From positions 1 to 64,000 of the forward strand of contig DAOVQB010000003.1 in NCBI GenBank assembly GCA_030628905.1: a DNA stretch of 64,000 nucleotides. Direction: 5' to 3'. The notes under the pieces were generated by a model. The model did not search any database. It had not been told where the DNA came from and worked only from the letters and a program-made list of their open reading frames with translations. The position numbers were made by a program, and so were the translations under genes. This document shows positions 48,818 to 56,916 of the stretch, piece by piece. The first letter of the stretch is position 1; each line of letters begins with the position of its first letter. This DNA is from DAOVQB01 sp023128935. Lineage in GTDB: Bacteria; Eisenbacteria; RBG-16-71-46; CAIMUX01; WJJG01.

Positions 48818-50473
48818 TCAGTTCCCCCCGATCCGGTACCAATTCTCGCGGATCCAAGCCCCTTCGCCGCCGGTCGGCGAGGTCCCCGCCTGCACCAGGC
48901 CCCAGGCCTGCGGAAGTGATGCAATCAGATCGGTGGGCAGAAGACCCGCGAGGCCTGCTCCGGGCAGGGCACAATCGGCTGCCAAGCCGTGCAGGAAAAC
49001 CCCCAGGCGAGCCGCCTCAACCGGCTCCAGACCCTGTCCCAAGAGGGCGGCGATCACGCCAGCAAGTGCATCCCCGCTGCCGCCAGTCGCCAGCCCTGCG
49101 TTTCCACTGGGATTGATCCAGACATCCCCTGCCGGGGAGGCCACGACAGTGGGGGCACCCTTCAGGACCAAAACACAACGGCGCTGCCGCGCGTAGGAGG
49201 ATGCGACATCCCAGGGAGGATCGCTCATCTGGGACAAATCCACCCCCAGCAGGCGGGCCATCTCGCCTGGATGGGGTGTGAGAATAGCTGGCGGCACACC
49301 TTCGGGCCGCCACCACTTGTCCACCCCGAGGGCAAACAGGGCATCGGCATCCAGCACCATGGCCCCCCTAAGCCGGCCCAGGAGAGCGCGAACCAGCTCC
49401 AGCGCCGCTCCCTCCCGCCCTAACCCAGGCCCCAGGACCCAGACATCCGTGCTCCCGGCGCGCGCGAGGATCGTCTTGGCGGCCGTGGATGCCAGCGATC
49501 CCGCAGCTGTTTGGGGACAGGGGAGCGTCATCACCTCCGTCAGCTTTGCCTCTAGGGCCGGATTGAGCCCCCGAGGCAAGGCCACCGTAACCAGCCCGGC
49601 ACCTGCGCGCAGGGCCGCCATGGCGGCCATCGCGGGCGCGCCGGTCAGCCCTGGCGAGCCCCCCACAATGAGGATCTTGCCCACGCCGCCCTTGTGAACG
49701 TCGGGCGCCCGATGCGGCAGAAGCCGAGTTGCCTCTTCCAGTGTCATGAGAGCAATCGGCAATCCCACGTCCTCCTCCACGGAGTGCGGAATGCCGATGT
49801 CCACCACCTGGACGCGCCCGAGATGGGTCCGGGCTGGGTAGCGCAGAAAGCCAGCCTTTACATAGGCCATCGTAACGGTCAGCTGCGCCACAACAGCCTT
49901 ACCAGCCACTGCGCCAGTATCGGCATTGATGCCCGTCGGCAGATCCACGGCGACGACTTCGGCGTCGCGCTTATCACGCAGCTGATTGATCAGCTCGACA
50001 CAGCTGCCGAGGACGCCACGAGGCGCCCCCCGGCTCCCGGTGCCCAGCAGGGCATCGACGAGGATCGGACGCTGCCGGCTTGATGCACGCAGCTCTGAAG
50101 CTACCAAGCTTTCCAATGCGCCCTCCTCCGGCACAATCCGCACCCGCCCCCCAGCCCTAACGTAGCGCTCGTACTGGACGGCAGCGTCGGGAGAGAGCTG
50201 GTGTGGCTCGGCCAGGAGAAAGAGGCTGGGCCAGAGATTCCGCTGCTGCAGCAGGCGCCCGACAACCAGGCCGTCGCCACCGTTGTTGCCTCGGCCGCAG
50301 AAGATCAGAACGGGCCGCTGAGACAGGTGCCGGCAGTGGCCTCTGATGGCCGTGAAGATACCCAGCCCGGCCCGCTCCATGAGAAACAGGCCATCGGTGG
50401 GCGCGGGGAGGTTCTCACCAGCAATCGTCCGGCGGTCGCACTCGCGCATCTGAAGTGATGTGACCAACCTCAT
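48818..50473 (-). CDS. nnr: Bifunctional NAD(P)HX epimerase/dehydratase
   Basis: 551 residues. N-terminal NnrE domain (about 1-220): MRECDRRTIAGENLPAPTDG, ILIFCGRGNNGGDGLVVGR-like segment, then VAVDLPTGINADTGAVAGK. C-terminal NnrD (ribokinase-like, about 235-540): KILIVGGSPGLTGAPAMAAM, ILTPHPGEMARLLGVD, CVLVLKGAPTVVASPAG and the catalytic GNAGLATGGSGDALAGVIAA. It repairs hydrated NADH and NADPH. It overlaps the HAD gene by 4 bp. In some genomes an ADP-binding tRNA gene (tsaE) sits next to nnr, but not here. Confidence 0.95.
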   Translation of the reverse strand: MRLVTSLQMRECDRRTIAGENLPAPTDGLFLMERAGLGIFTAIRGHCRHLSQRPVLIFCGRGNNGGDGLVVGRLLQQRNLWPSLFLLAEPHQLSPDAAVQYERYVRAGGRVRIVPEEGALESLVASELRASSRQRPILVDALLGTGSRGAPRGVLGSCVELINQLRDKRDAEVVAVDLPTGINADTGAVAGKAVVAQLTVTMAYVKAGFLRYPARTHLGRVQVVDIGIPHSVEEDVGLPIALMTLEEATRLLPHRAPDVHKGGVGKILIVGGSPGLTGAPAMAAMAALRAGAGLVTVALPRGLNPALEAKLTEVMTLPCPQTAAGSLASTAAKTILARAGSTDVWVLGPGLGREGAALELVRALLGRLRGAMVLDADALFALGVDKWWRPEGVPPAILTPHPGEMARLLGVDLSQMSDPPWDVASSYARQRRCVLVLKGAPTVVASPAGDVWINPSGNAGLATGGSGDALAGVIAALLGQGLEPVEAARLGVFLHGLAADCALPGAGLAGLLPTDLIASLPQAWGLVQAGTSPTGGEGAWIRENWYRIGGN

Positions 50474-51165
50474 CCCGCGTCTCCTCCCGCGTTCAGCTCG
50501 TCGAGTACGTCAAGCAATTCGATGATGTCGTCAATCTCGAAGTCAGCCCCGGAGTGCTTCGTTTGGAAGGTATCTCCGTAGCGCGCGAAAACGGTCTGGA
50601 TCCCCAGCCCGGCGGCGCCCCGCATGTCCCGCGCGGGCCAATCGCCCACCATCAGCAGCTCAGCCGGCGGCATCCCCAAAAGATCGATCGCCTTGCGAAA
50701 GGGAGCCGGTGATGGCTTGCGCTGGCCAGTGTCGTCAAAGGTGATGACGTGATCGAATGTGTGCTGCAGCGAAAGATGATGCAGGCGCTGCCATGCCTGA
50801 AGACTGGGCGCATCGGATAGAACCGCCAGGCGGATCCCGCGCCGGATCAGTTCCACCAGTGTGAGCTTCACGTGGGGATAGAGCACCAGAATCGAGTCCC
50901 TGGCCCTGCGGTAGGCAATGATGCCAGCCGCTAGGATGGCGGGCGGAACATGCCCGTAGAGATCCCGCAGCAGTTGGTCCAGGACGTACTGGTACTCGAT
51001 CCCTTCGCGATCATAGATCGCATAGATGCTCTCCCGGGCGTCCTGAGGCGACAGGGGCAGGCCCATGTCGAACATGGCCTCAACCGCGGATATGATGGCC
51101 CTGTCCTTCATCTTGACGAAATCGGTCAGCGTGTTGTCGAGGTCAAAGATAACAGCGCGGATCAT
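50470..51165 (-). CDS. HAD-superfamily hydrolase
   Basis: 231 residues. Motif I is FDLDNTLTDFVKMKDRAI, motif II is LAVLSDAPSLQAWQRLHHLS, motif III Lys lies in GQRKPSPAPFRKAIDLLGM and motif IV is MVGDWPARDMRGAAGLGIQ. The cap is a helical C1 type between residues 15 and 95. All four catalytic positions are intact, so it is a small-molecule phosphatase of unknown substrate. Being coupled to nnr, it may act in a related metabolite-repair step. Confidence 0.92.
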   Translation of the reverse strand: MIRAVIFDLDNTLTDFVKMKDRAIISAVEAMFDMGLPLSPQDARESIYAIYDREGIEYQYVLDQLLRDLYGHVPPAILAAGIIAYRRARDSILVLYPHVKLTLVELIRRGIRLAVLSDAPSLQAWQRLHHLSLQHTFDHVITFDDTGQRKPSPAPFRKAIDLLGMPPAELLMVGDWPARDMRGAAGLGIQTVFARYGDTFQTKHSGADFEIDDIIELLDVLDELNAGGDAG

Positions 51166-51261
51166 AGTTCCACCACATCCCGGGCGTGCATACTTTGCTG
51201 GACCGCAGACGCGAGAATGCGTGCAGTGGTGGGATTCTTCCGTCCGACGGACGAGAATCTC

Positions 51262-51459
51262 CTACTTGCTGGAGTATCCGATAGTGCGCCCGTAGCTGAT
51301 CTCGCCGTTGTCAATCCGGATGTTGAAGCCACACTCGGGATTGTTGCATACCCACGCCTTGAATTTAATGGGTGCCCCATCGCGGCCATAATCGGAAAGC
51401 GGAATCAAAACCCCATTCTGACACTTCTTGCATTGTGGCAGGGTGAACTCACTGTCCAT
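51262..51459 (-). CDS. Small zinc-ribbon protein
   Basis: 65 residues from the ATG at 51459 with GGGGAGG upstream. Two CxxC-type knuckles: CKKCQNG and CNNPECGF, separated by about 30 residues (PLSDYGRDGAPIKFKAWV). The tail NIRIDNGEISYGRTIGYSSK is Tyr-rich. The spacing fits a single zinc ribbon. It has a sound SD but no clear promoter. Function unknown; RNA-, DNA- or protein-binding are all possible. It lies alone between the HAD gene (96 bp) and the divergent DUF1015 gene. Confidence 0.75.
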   Translation of the reverse strand: MDSEFTLPQCKKCQNGVLIPLSDYGRDGAPIKFKAWVCNNPECGFNIRIDNGEISYGRTIGYSSK

Positions 51460-51762
51460 GCCTCCCCTCCCCATCTGAGAACAACCCTAAGAGGCGCAGT
51501 GCCTCTCCAGGGTCATCTCCCCCACCCCATCGCACCCCCTGTGCGATCCAGTGCTCCTGTGCAGCAAGCGCCGCAGGGGGGATCTTGGGCGTCTCAGTAC
51601 TGTAGTGTCAAGCTTTCCTGCCAGGTCCCCTCCGGCCATGATGCTCCAAGGCATCTGGCCGCATCCCGGCCTGCAGGAGGCAGTGACACTCGGGCGTAAC
51701 ACTATGATATTATCGGCGGCCGGTGATCGATCAGGAGCTGAATCACCCACGAGAGGAGCAAG

Positions 51763-53001
51763 ATGTCTAGCATTCGGCCATTCAGAGCCTGGAGACCACA
51801 AGTTGACTTGGCGCCCAGTATTGCCTCACCCCCCTACGACGTCATGAGCAGCAGTGAAGCGCGGGAGACGGCCCGTGGGAACGACCTTTCCTTTCTTCAC
51901 GTCATCAAGCCCGAAATCGACCTGGAGCCGGGCATCGATCCCTACGATCCCAGGGTTTACGAAAAGGGCGCCGAGAACCTCCGCCGGCTGATTCAGCGGG
52001 GCGCGTTGATCCGCGAGGAGACGCCGTGCTTCTACATCTACCAGCAGCGCATGGGCAATCATGTCCAAGCCGGCGTGGTTGCCGGCGCCAGCGTGGATGA
52101 GTACGAACAGGGGCTCATCAAGAAGCATGAGTTCACTCGCCCGGACAAGGAGGACGATCGCACGCGCCACGTGAACGCTCTGGACGCCAATACCGGGCCG
52201 GTATTCCTCACCTATCACGCAAGCAACGAGGTGGACGGGATCGTGGACGCGATCCGGGCCGGCCAGCCGGAATACGACTTCGTGAGTGATGACGGTATCG
52301 GGCACACCCTCTGGGTGGTGCGCAAGAGCGAGGAAATCGAGCGGTTGACCAGGACCTTTGAGAAGGTTTCCCCTCTTTACATTGCCGACGGGCACCACAG
52401 GAGCGCCTCGGCCACCCGCGTGCGGGCCATGCGCCGCGATGACAATCAAGCACACCAGGGCACCGAGGAGTACAACTTCTTCCTCGCGGTGATCTTTCCG
52501 CACGATCAGATGAAAATCATGGCCTACAACCGCGTGGTGAAGGACCTCAACGCAAGGGAGCCCGAGGACTTCCTCGCTGCGCTGACCGAGGTCTTCGAGG
52601 TGTCTCCGGCTACAGCTCCCGAGCCGGATCGGCCGAAGTGCTTCGGGATGTTCTTGGGCGCTAGATGGCACCGCCTGGCCGCCAGGGCTGGCTCCTATCC
52701 CGCGAGGGACCCGGTGGCAGCGCTCGATTGCGCCATCCTCCAAGACAATCTCTTGCATCCGGTGCTGGGGATCGAGGATCCTCGCACGGACAAGCGGATC
52801 GATTTCGTGGGCGGAATCCGCGGTACAGATGAGCTGGAGCGCAGGTGCGGCGGAGACTGGGCGGTGGCTTTCGCCCTTTATCCGACGAGCATTGAGCAGC
52901 TCATATCCGTAGCGGATGCTGGCAAGGTGATGCCACCCAAATCCACTTGGTTCGAACCGAAGCTCAGATCCGGTCTCATTGTCCGGCCGTTGGAGGATTA
53001 G
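51763..53001 (+). CDS. DUF1015 family protein of the serine cluster
   Basis: 412 residues. DUF1015 landmarks: RPFRAWRPQVDLAPSIASPP, YDVMSSSEARETARGNDLSF, FYIYQQRMGNHVQAGVVAGA, LIKKHEFTRPDKEDDRTRHV, VSPLYIADGHHRSASATRVR (the conserved ADGHHR) and AYNRVVKDLNAREPEDFLAA. Members of this family are regularly found beside serA and serC in anaerobes and FCB bacteria, as here. A kinase- or phosphatase-like role in serine metabolism is suggested by others' context but cannot be shown from sequence. SD AGAGGAG. The 290 bp upstream holds small hairpins (near 51490 and 51528) but no clear promoter. Confidence 0.9.
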   Translation: MSSIRPFRAWRPQVDLAPSIASPPYDVMSSSEARETARGNDLSFLHVIKPEIDLEPGIDPYDPRVYEKGAENLRRLIQRGALIREETPCFYIYQQRMGNHVQAGVVAGASVDEYEQGLIKKHEFTRPDKEDDRTRHVNALDANTGPVFLTYHASNEVDGIVDAIRAGQPEYDFVSDDGIGHTLWVVRKSEEIERLTRTFEKVSPLYIADGHHRSASATRVRAMRRDDNQAHQGTEEYNFFLAVIFPHDQMKIMAYNRVVKDLNAREPEDFLAALTEVFEVSPATAPEPDRPKCFGMFLGARWHRLAARAGSYPARDPVAALDCAILQDNLLHPVLGIEDPRTDKRIDFVGGIRGTDELERRCGGDWAVAFALYPTSIEQLISVADAGKVMPPKSTWFEPKLRSGLIVRPLED

Positions 53002-53034
53002 TTGCTTTCAGTCTGCGAGCCCTAAGGAGGTGTC

Positions 53035-53910
53035 ATGAAGATCCTGATCTCAGATGCATTCGATCCGTCTCTTCCTGATCGCCTGAAGAAGTTCGGCGAA
53101 GTCACGGAAGATAAGGGCCAGCTCTCCACAATCGAGGTCGTCCTGATCCGCAGCAAGACTAAGTGCACACAGGAGTATATCGATTCCGCGCCCGCGCTCA
53201 AGATGATCATCCGCGGTGGTGTGGGTCTCGATAATGTGGATCAACCATACGCAAAGAGCCGCGGCATCAAGGTCTTCAACACAGCCGCTGCATCTAGTGT
53301 AGCAGTTGCCGAACTAGCTTGCGCCCATCTCATCGCCATTCCCAACCGTCTCATCGAAGGCCATGTGACAATGTCAGCAGGCAAATGGGATAAGAAGCAG
53401 CTGAAGCGCACCGAGCTTTTCAAGAAAACACTTGGATTGCTCGGCATTGGCAGAATCGGCACCGAGGTCGCCATCCGCGCGAAGGCCTTTGGCATGCACG
53501 TCATTGCCTATGATAAATACGTACAGAAATCTGACCATGCCAAGCTGCTCCCTCTCGATGACATGGTGGCACAAGCCGACTTCATCTCGATTCACACTCC
53601 TCTCACTGACGAGACCAAAGCCATGGTCAACACCGCCCTGATCGCGAAGATGAAGGATGGTGTAATTATCGTCAACACCGGGCGCGGCAAGGTGATCAAT
53701 GATGCCGACGTGGTCGCGGCCCTCGCAAGCGGCAAGCTGCGCGCTTACGGCACGGATGTGTGGGAAAGCGATCCCCCGCCTGATACATCGCCACTCCTCA
53801 AGGCCCCGAACGTTTTCATGACCCCGCACATCGGAGCCTCGTCCAAGGAGAATCTGCTGCGCATTGGAGATATCATCATCGAGATCCTGGAAGAACACTA
53901 TAGTGGATGA
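53035..53910 (+). CDS. serA: D-3-phosphoglycerate dehydrogenase, short form
   Basis: 291 residues, catalytic core without ACT or ASB domains. NAD fold: LGLLGIGRIGTEVAIRAKAF. Substrate loop MIIRGGVGLDNVDQPYAKSR. Catalytic Arg in VNTGRGKVINDADVVAALA and His in NVFMTPHIGASSKENLL. The acid of the His-Glu relay, usually D-V-F-x-x-E-P, reads TDVWESDPPPDTSPLL, placing Asp where Glu is usual, by eye. It oxidises 3-phosphoglycerate, the first step of serine synthesis. SD AAGGAGG. It is 33 bp after DUF1015 and 19 bp before serC. Confidence 0.92.
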   Translation: MKILISDAFDPSLPDRLKKFGEVTEDKGQLSTIEVVLIRSKTKCTQEYIDSAPALKMIIRGGVGLDNVDQPYAKSRGIKVFNTAAASSVAVAELACAHLIAIPNRLIEGHVTMSAGKWDKKQLKRTELFKKTLGLLGIGRIGTEVAIRAKAFGMHVIAYDKYVQKSDHAKLLPLDDMVAQADFISIHTPLTDETKAMVNTALIAKMKDGVIIVNTGRGKVINDADVVAALASGKLRAYGTDVWESDPPPDTSPLLKAPNVFMTPHIGASSKENLLRIGDIIIEILEEHYSG

Positions 53911-53929
53911 CCAGAAGAGGAGATCTAAA

Positions 53930-55015
53930 ATGGCACGCGCATACAACTTCTTTCCCGGCCCCGCTGTCCTCCCCATTCCAGCACTCGAGAGGGCCCAGAG
54001 GGAGTTGCTCGACTGGGAAAACACTGGAACCTCCGTTATGGAGACCAGCCACCGCTCGAAGGAGTATGATGCACTCCACAATGAGACGATCGGTCTCATC
54101 CGTGAACTCCTTGACTTGCCCGACAATTACCACGTCCTCTTTCTCACAGGTGGCGCAAGCCTGCAGTTCGCCATGATCCCCATGAACCTTCTCTCACAGG
54201 ATCAGACCGCAGACTACATCCACACGGGCACCTGGTCGAAGAAAGCCATCGCCGAAGCGCAGCTATTCGGCAAAGTGAACATCGCGTTTGACGGTGAGAC
54301 GGTAAAGCTCATGCGGATCCCGCAGCAGGATGAATTGAAGCTCTCGCCAGGTGCGCGCTATGTACACATGACGAGCAACAACACGATCAAAGGTACGCAG
54401 TTCCACGCATTCCCAGAAACGGGCAATGTGCCTTTGCTCTGCGACATGTCTTCAGATTTCATGTGGCGGCCGTTTGACGTCAAACAATTCGGGATGATCT
54501 ATGCCGGCGCACAGAAGAACGTGGGGCCCGCTGGTGTGACCATCGCCATTCTGCGCGACGACGTCCTGGCTCAGTGCAAGGCGGAGAACCCCACGCTGCT
54601 CAAGTACAAAACGCACGTTGACAAGAACTCCATGTTCAACACCTGCCCCTGTTTCAATATCTATATGCTGCGCAATGTTCTTGCCTATATGAAGGAAATC
54701 GGAGGTCTCAAGAAGGTCGAGGAGCACAATCGGAAGAAGGCTTCCATAATCTACAGTACGATCGACGAGAACCCCGGCTTCTTCCGCGCGCCCGTCGCCA
54801 AGGACAGCCGCTCATTCATGAACATCGTCTTCCGCCTTCCTTCAGAGGAATTGGAGAAGAAGTTCGTGGCCGGCGGTCTGGAGCAGCGCATGCTTGGGCT
54901 CAAGGGCCACCGCTCGGTGGGAGGCATCCGCATCTCAGCGTATAACTCCTGCCCCATGGAGGCCGTCGAGAAAGCAGCCGCGTACATGAAGGAGTTTGCC
55001 AGAGAGAACGGGTAG
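53930..55015 (+). CDS. serC: Phosphoserine aminotransferase
   Basis: 361 residues from the ATG at 53930 (AGGAG 8 bp upstream). Class V aminotransferase: begins RAYNFFPGPAVLPIPALERA, then METSHRSKEYDALHNETIGL, FLTGGASLQFAMIPMNLLSQ and TSNNTIKGTQFHAFPETG. PLP lysine is in GMIYAGAQKNVGPAGVTIAI. C-terminus LEQRMLGLKGHRSVGGIRIS binds the substrate phosphate. It transfers the amino group from glutamate to 3-phosphohydroxypyruvate. It is the last gene of DUF1015-serA-serC; no serB is present here. A gene-end palindrome follows the stop. Confidence 0.96.
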   Translation: MARAYNFFPGPAVLPIPALERAQRELLDWENTGTSVMETSHRSKEYDALHNETIGLIRELLDLPDNYHVLFLTGGASLQFAMIPMNLLSQDQTADYIHTGTWSKKAIAEAQLFGKVNIAFDGETVKLMRIPQQDELKLSPGARYVHMTSNNTIKGTQFHAFPETGNVPLLCDMSSDFMWRPFDVKQFGMIYAGAQKNVGPAGVTIAILRDDVLAQCKAENPTLLKYKTHVDKNSMFNTCPCFNIYMLRNVLAYMKEIGGLKKVEEHNRKKASIIYSTIDENPGFFRAPVAKDSRSFMNIVFRLPSEELEKKFVAGGLEQRMLGLKGHRSVGGIRISAYNSCPMEAVEKAAAYMKEFARENG

Positions 55016-55040
55016 CCCTTAGGGCTAAGGGCTTGCGCGG
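55014..55040. repeat. Gene-end palindrome family, serC site
   Basis: AGCCCTTAGGGCTAAGGGCT then TGCGCGG, starting inside the serC stop codon. It contains the palindrome AGCCCTTAGGGCT and, on minus, CGCAAGCCCTTAG. Confidence 0.65.
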
Positions 55041-55058
55041 TGCACTACCGAAACAGGT

Positions 55059-56876
55059 CTAACAACCATCCAGTGCGCAGTAGCGATCCACCTGTGCCTC
55101 GACCACCTTCAAGCTACTCTTCCAGAAATCGGTCGAGCGGATGTCGATCCCGAATTGGCTGGCCAGGTTGGCGGCTTTCCCCGCGCCGGTATTGCGCAGC
55201 AGGTCCCTATAGCGTGGGATGAAGCTTTCGCCCTCCTTCTGATAGAGCGCGTAGACACCCAGCCCGAAGAGGAGCCCAAAGGCATAAGGGAAGTTGTAGA
55301 AGTTGAGATCGCCATAGTAATAATGCGGCTTGAGTAGCCACATGTAGGGATGCAAGTGGTTCTGGTCCAATACGTCGCCATAGGCCTGTTTCTGGGCATC
55401 TAGAATGATCTCACAGAAGTCGTCCGCACTGAGTTCCGCCTTCTCACGCCGCTTGATTACTTCCGACTCGAAGAGGAAGCGAGAGAAAATATCCACAGTC
55501 ACCTGTGTCGCACCGAGGAGCTGGTTATCGAGGATCGAGAGTTGAGCTTCGGGAGCAGCTGACTTCAGGGCGGCTTCGAAGACAAGTGTCTCGCAGAAGA
55601 TCGAGGCCGTCTCGGCCAGGCACATGGGCGCCCCACTGCGCAGCCGGGGCAGGCCCTTCTGGCAATGGGAGTGGAAGCCGTGGCCTAGTTCGTGAGCAAG
55701 CGTGATCATGCCGTCGAAACTGCCGTCAAAGTTTGCCAGAATCCGGCTCTCCTCAACCTTGGGAAGGCCCATACAGAAAGCCCCGCCGCGCTTGCCATCC
55801 CGCGGCTCGGCATCGATCCAGTTCTGCTGGAAGGCTCTGTGCGCGAAATCAGTCAGTTCCTGGCTGAAGCGCCCGAATTGCTCTTCGATGAAGTCTGTGG
55901 CCTCCTCCCAGGAATAGGTAAGATTCAGCTTGCCGACGGGGGCAAACAGATCCCACCAGGGCAAGTTGCTCTTACCTAACTTGCGCGCCTTACTGCTCAG
56001 GTAGCGCCGGAAAACGGGGAAGGCCTCGCGGATTGAGCCCAGGAGGGCATCCAGGGTTTCCCGGTCTATCCGATTGCGCTTGCAGGCAGCATCAAGAACA
56101 TCGTCATGTCCCCGGCGCCGCGCCAGTGTGACAGCGGCACCCTTGACGCAGTTCAGCGAAAAGGCGACCGGCTCTCGAATCGATTTCCAGCCCTCCAGTT
56201 CTACCTCATAGGCACGCCGGCGGATCTCCTCGCTCGGATCGTAGGCCAAGTTGCGGATCACGGTCATCGGGAGTTGCTCGGTTTCCCCATCGCGCTCGAA
56301 GGGCATCTTGAGCTGACTGGTGACATTGCCCTGGAGCTTCCACATCACCCCGCCACCCGAAAGCTGCAGCTCGCTGGCAAGATCCTCAAGCTCCGTCTCC
56401 ATCATGTAGCGGCTCTTCTCGACGAGGTCTTCCAGAACCAGCCTGTGCTCCTGCGCAACGGCAGATCGGCTGCAGATCCCTGGTATCACAGGCTCGAGAG
56501 AACCAACATAGGCTTGCAAGCGAACCAGCTGCTTCTTCATGCGCACGTCGAGCTGCTCGATCTCGCTCAGCCGACGGCTGGCCCCTTTGTTGTAGGAGTC
56601 GGTGGCCACAAAGCTATATACAAAGGCACCCAGTGTTTCGAGCAGCTTGAGCGCGTCATTGATCCGGCGGATTAGTCCATCCAGCGTTTGAGCCGCGCCG
56701 GCCAGGTCCTCCGGGGCAGCAGAGAGCTTCCCGACGCCGTGGGTTTCAATGAACCCATCGAGGTCATCCAACTGCCCCTTGGCCTTCTGCAAATCCGCCT
56801 GGAAATCCTGTGCTTCCAGCCCCCCGTAGACATTTGAGAGATCCCAGAGCGGGAGCCTAGACTGCGTCTTTTTCAT
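55059..56876 (-). CDS. pepF: Oligoendopeptidase F (M3B peptidase)
   Basis: 605 residues from the ATG at 56876; seven upstream residues are an open but basic extension. Begins SRLPLWDLSNVYGGLEAQDF, the usual M3B N-terminus. Zinc site HELGHGFHSHCQ with the third ligand in CLAETASIFCETLVFEAALK. LAYDPSEEIRRRAYEVELEG and the C-terminal PYMWLLKPHYYYGDLNFYNF are diagnostic of PepF. It is a cytoplasmic metallopeptidase for short peptides. Convergent with serC; last gene of the right-hand minus operon, 40 bp after the GATase-like gene. Confidence 0.96.
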   Translation of the reverse strand: MKKTQSRLPLWDLSNVYGGLEAQDFQADLQKAKGQLDDLDGFIETHGVGKLSAAPEDLAGAAQTLDGLIRRINDALKLLETLGAFVYSFVATDSYNKGASRRLSEIEQLDVRMKKQLVRLQAYVGSLEPVIPGICSRSAVAQEHRLVLEDLVEKSRYMMETELEDLASELQLSGGGVMWKLQGNVTSQLKMPFERDGETEQLPMTVIRNLAYDPSEEIRRRAYEVELEGWKSIREPVAFSLNCVKGAAVTLARRRGHDDVLDAACKRNRIDRETLDALLGSIREAFPVFRRYLSSKARKLGKSNLPWWDLFAPVGKLNLTYSWEEATDFIEEQFGRFSQELTDFAHRAFQQNWIDAEPRDGKRGGAFCMGLPKVEESRILANFDGSFDGMITLAHELGHGFHSHCQKGLPRLRSGAPMCLAETASIFCETLVFEAALKSAAPEAQLSILDNQLLGATQVTVDIFSRFLFESEVIKRREKAELSADDFCEIILDAQKQAYGDVLDQNHLHPYMWLLKPHYYYGDLNFYNFPYAFGLLFGLGVYALYQKEGESFIPRYRDLLRNTGAGKAANLASQFGIDIRSTDFWKSSLKVVEAQVDRYCALDGC

Positions 56877-56916
56877 TACCTTTCTCCTTCTCCGCACGTA
56901 GGATTGACGATCGGGA

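Noticed and set aside
51826..52758. 310-codon minus-strand frame opposite DUF1015
   Set aside because: Antisense to a clear DUF1015 gene; no upstream SD.
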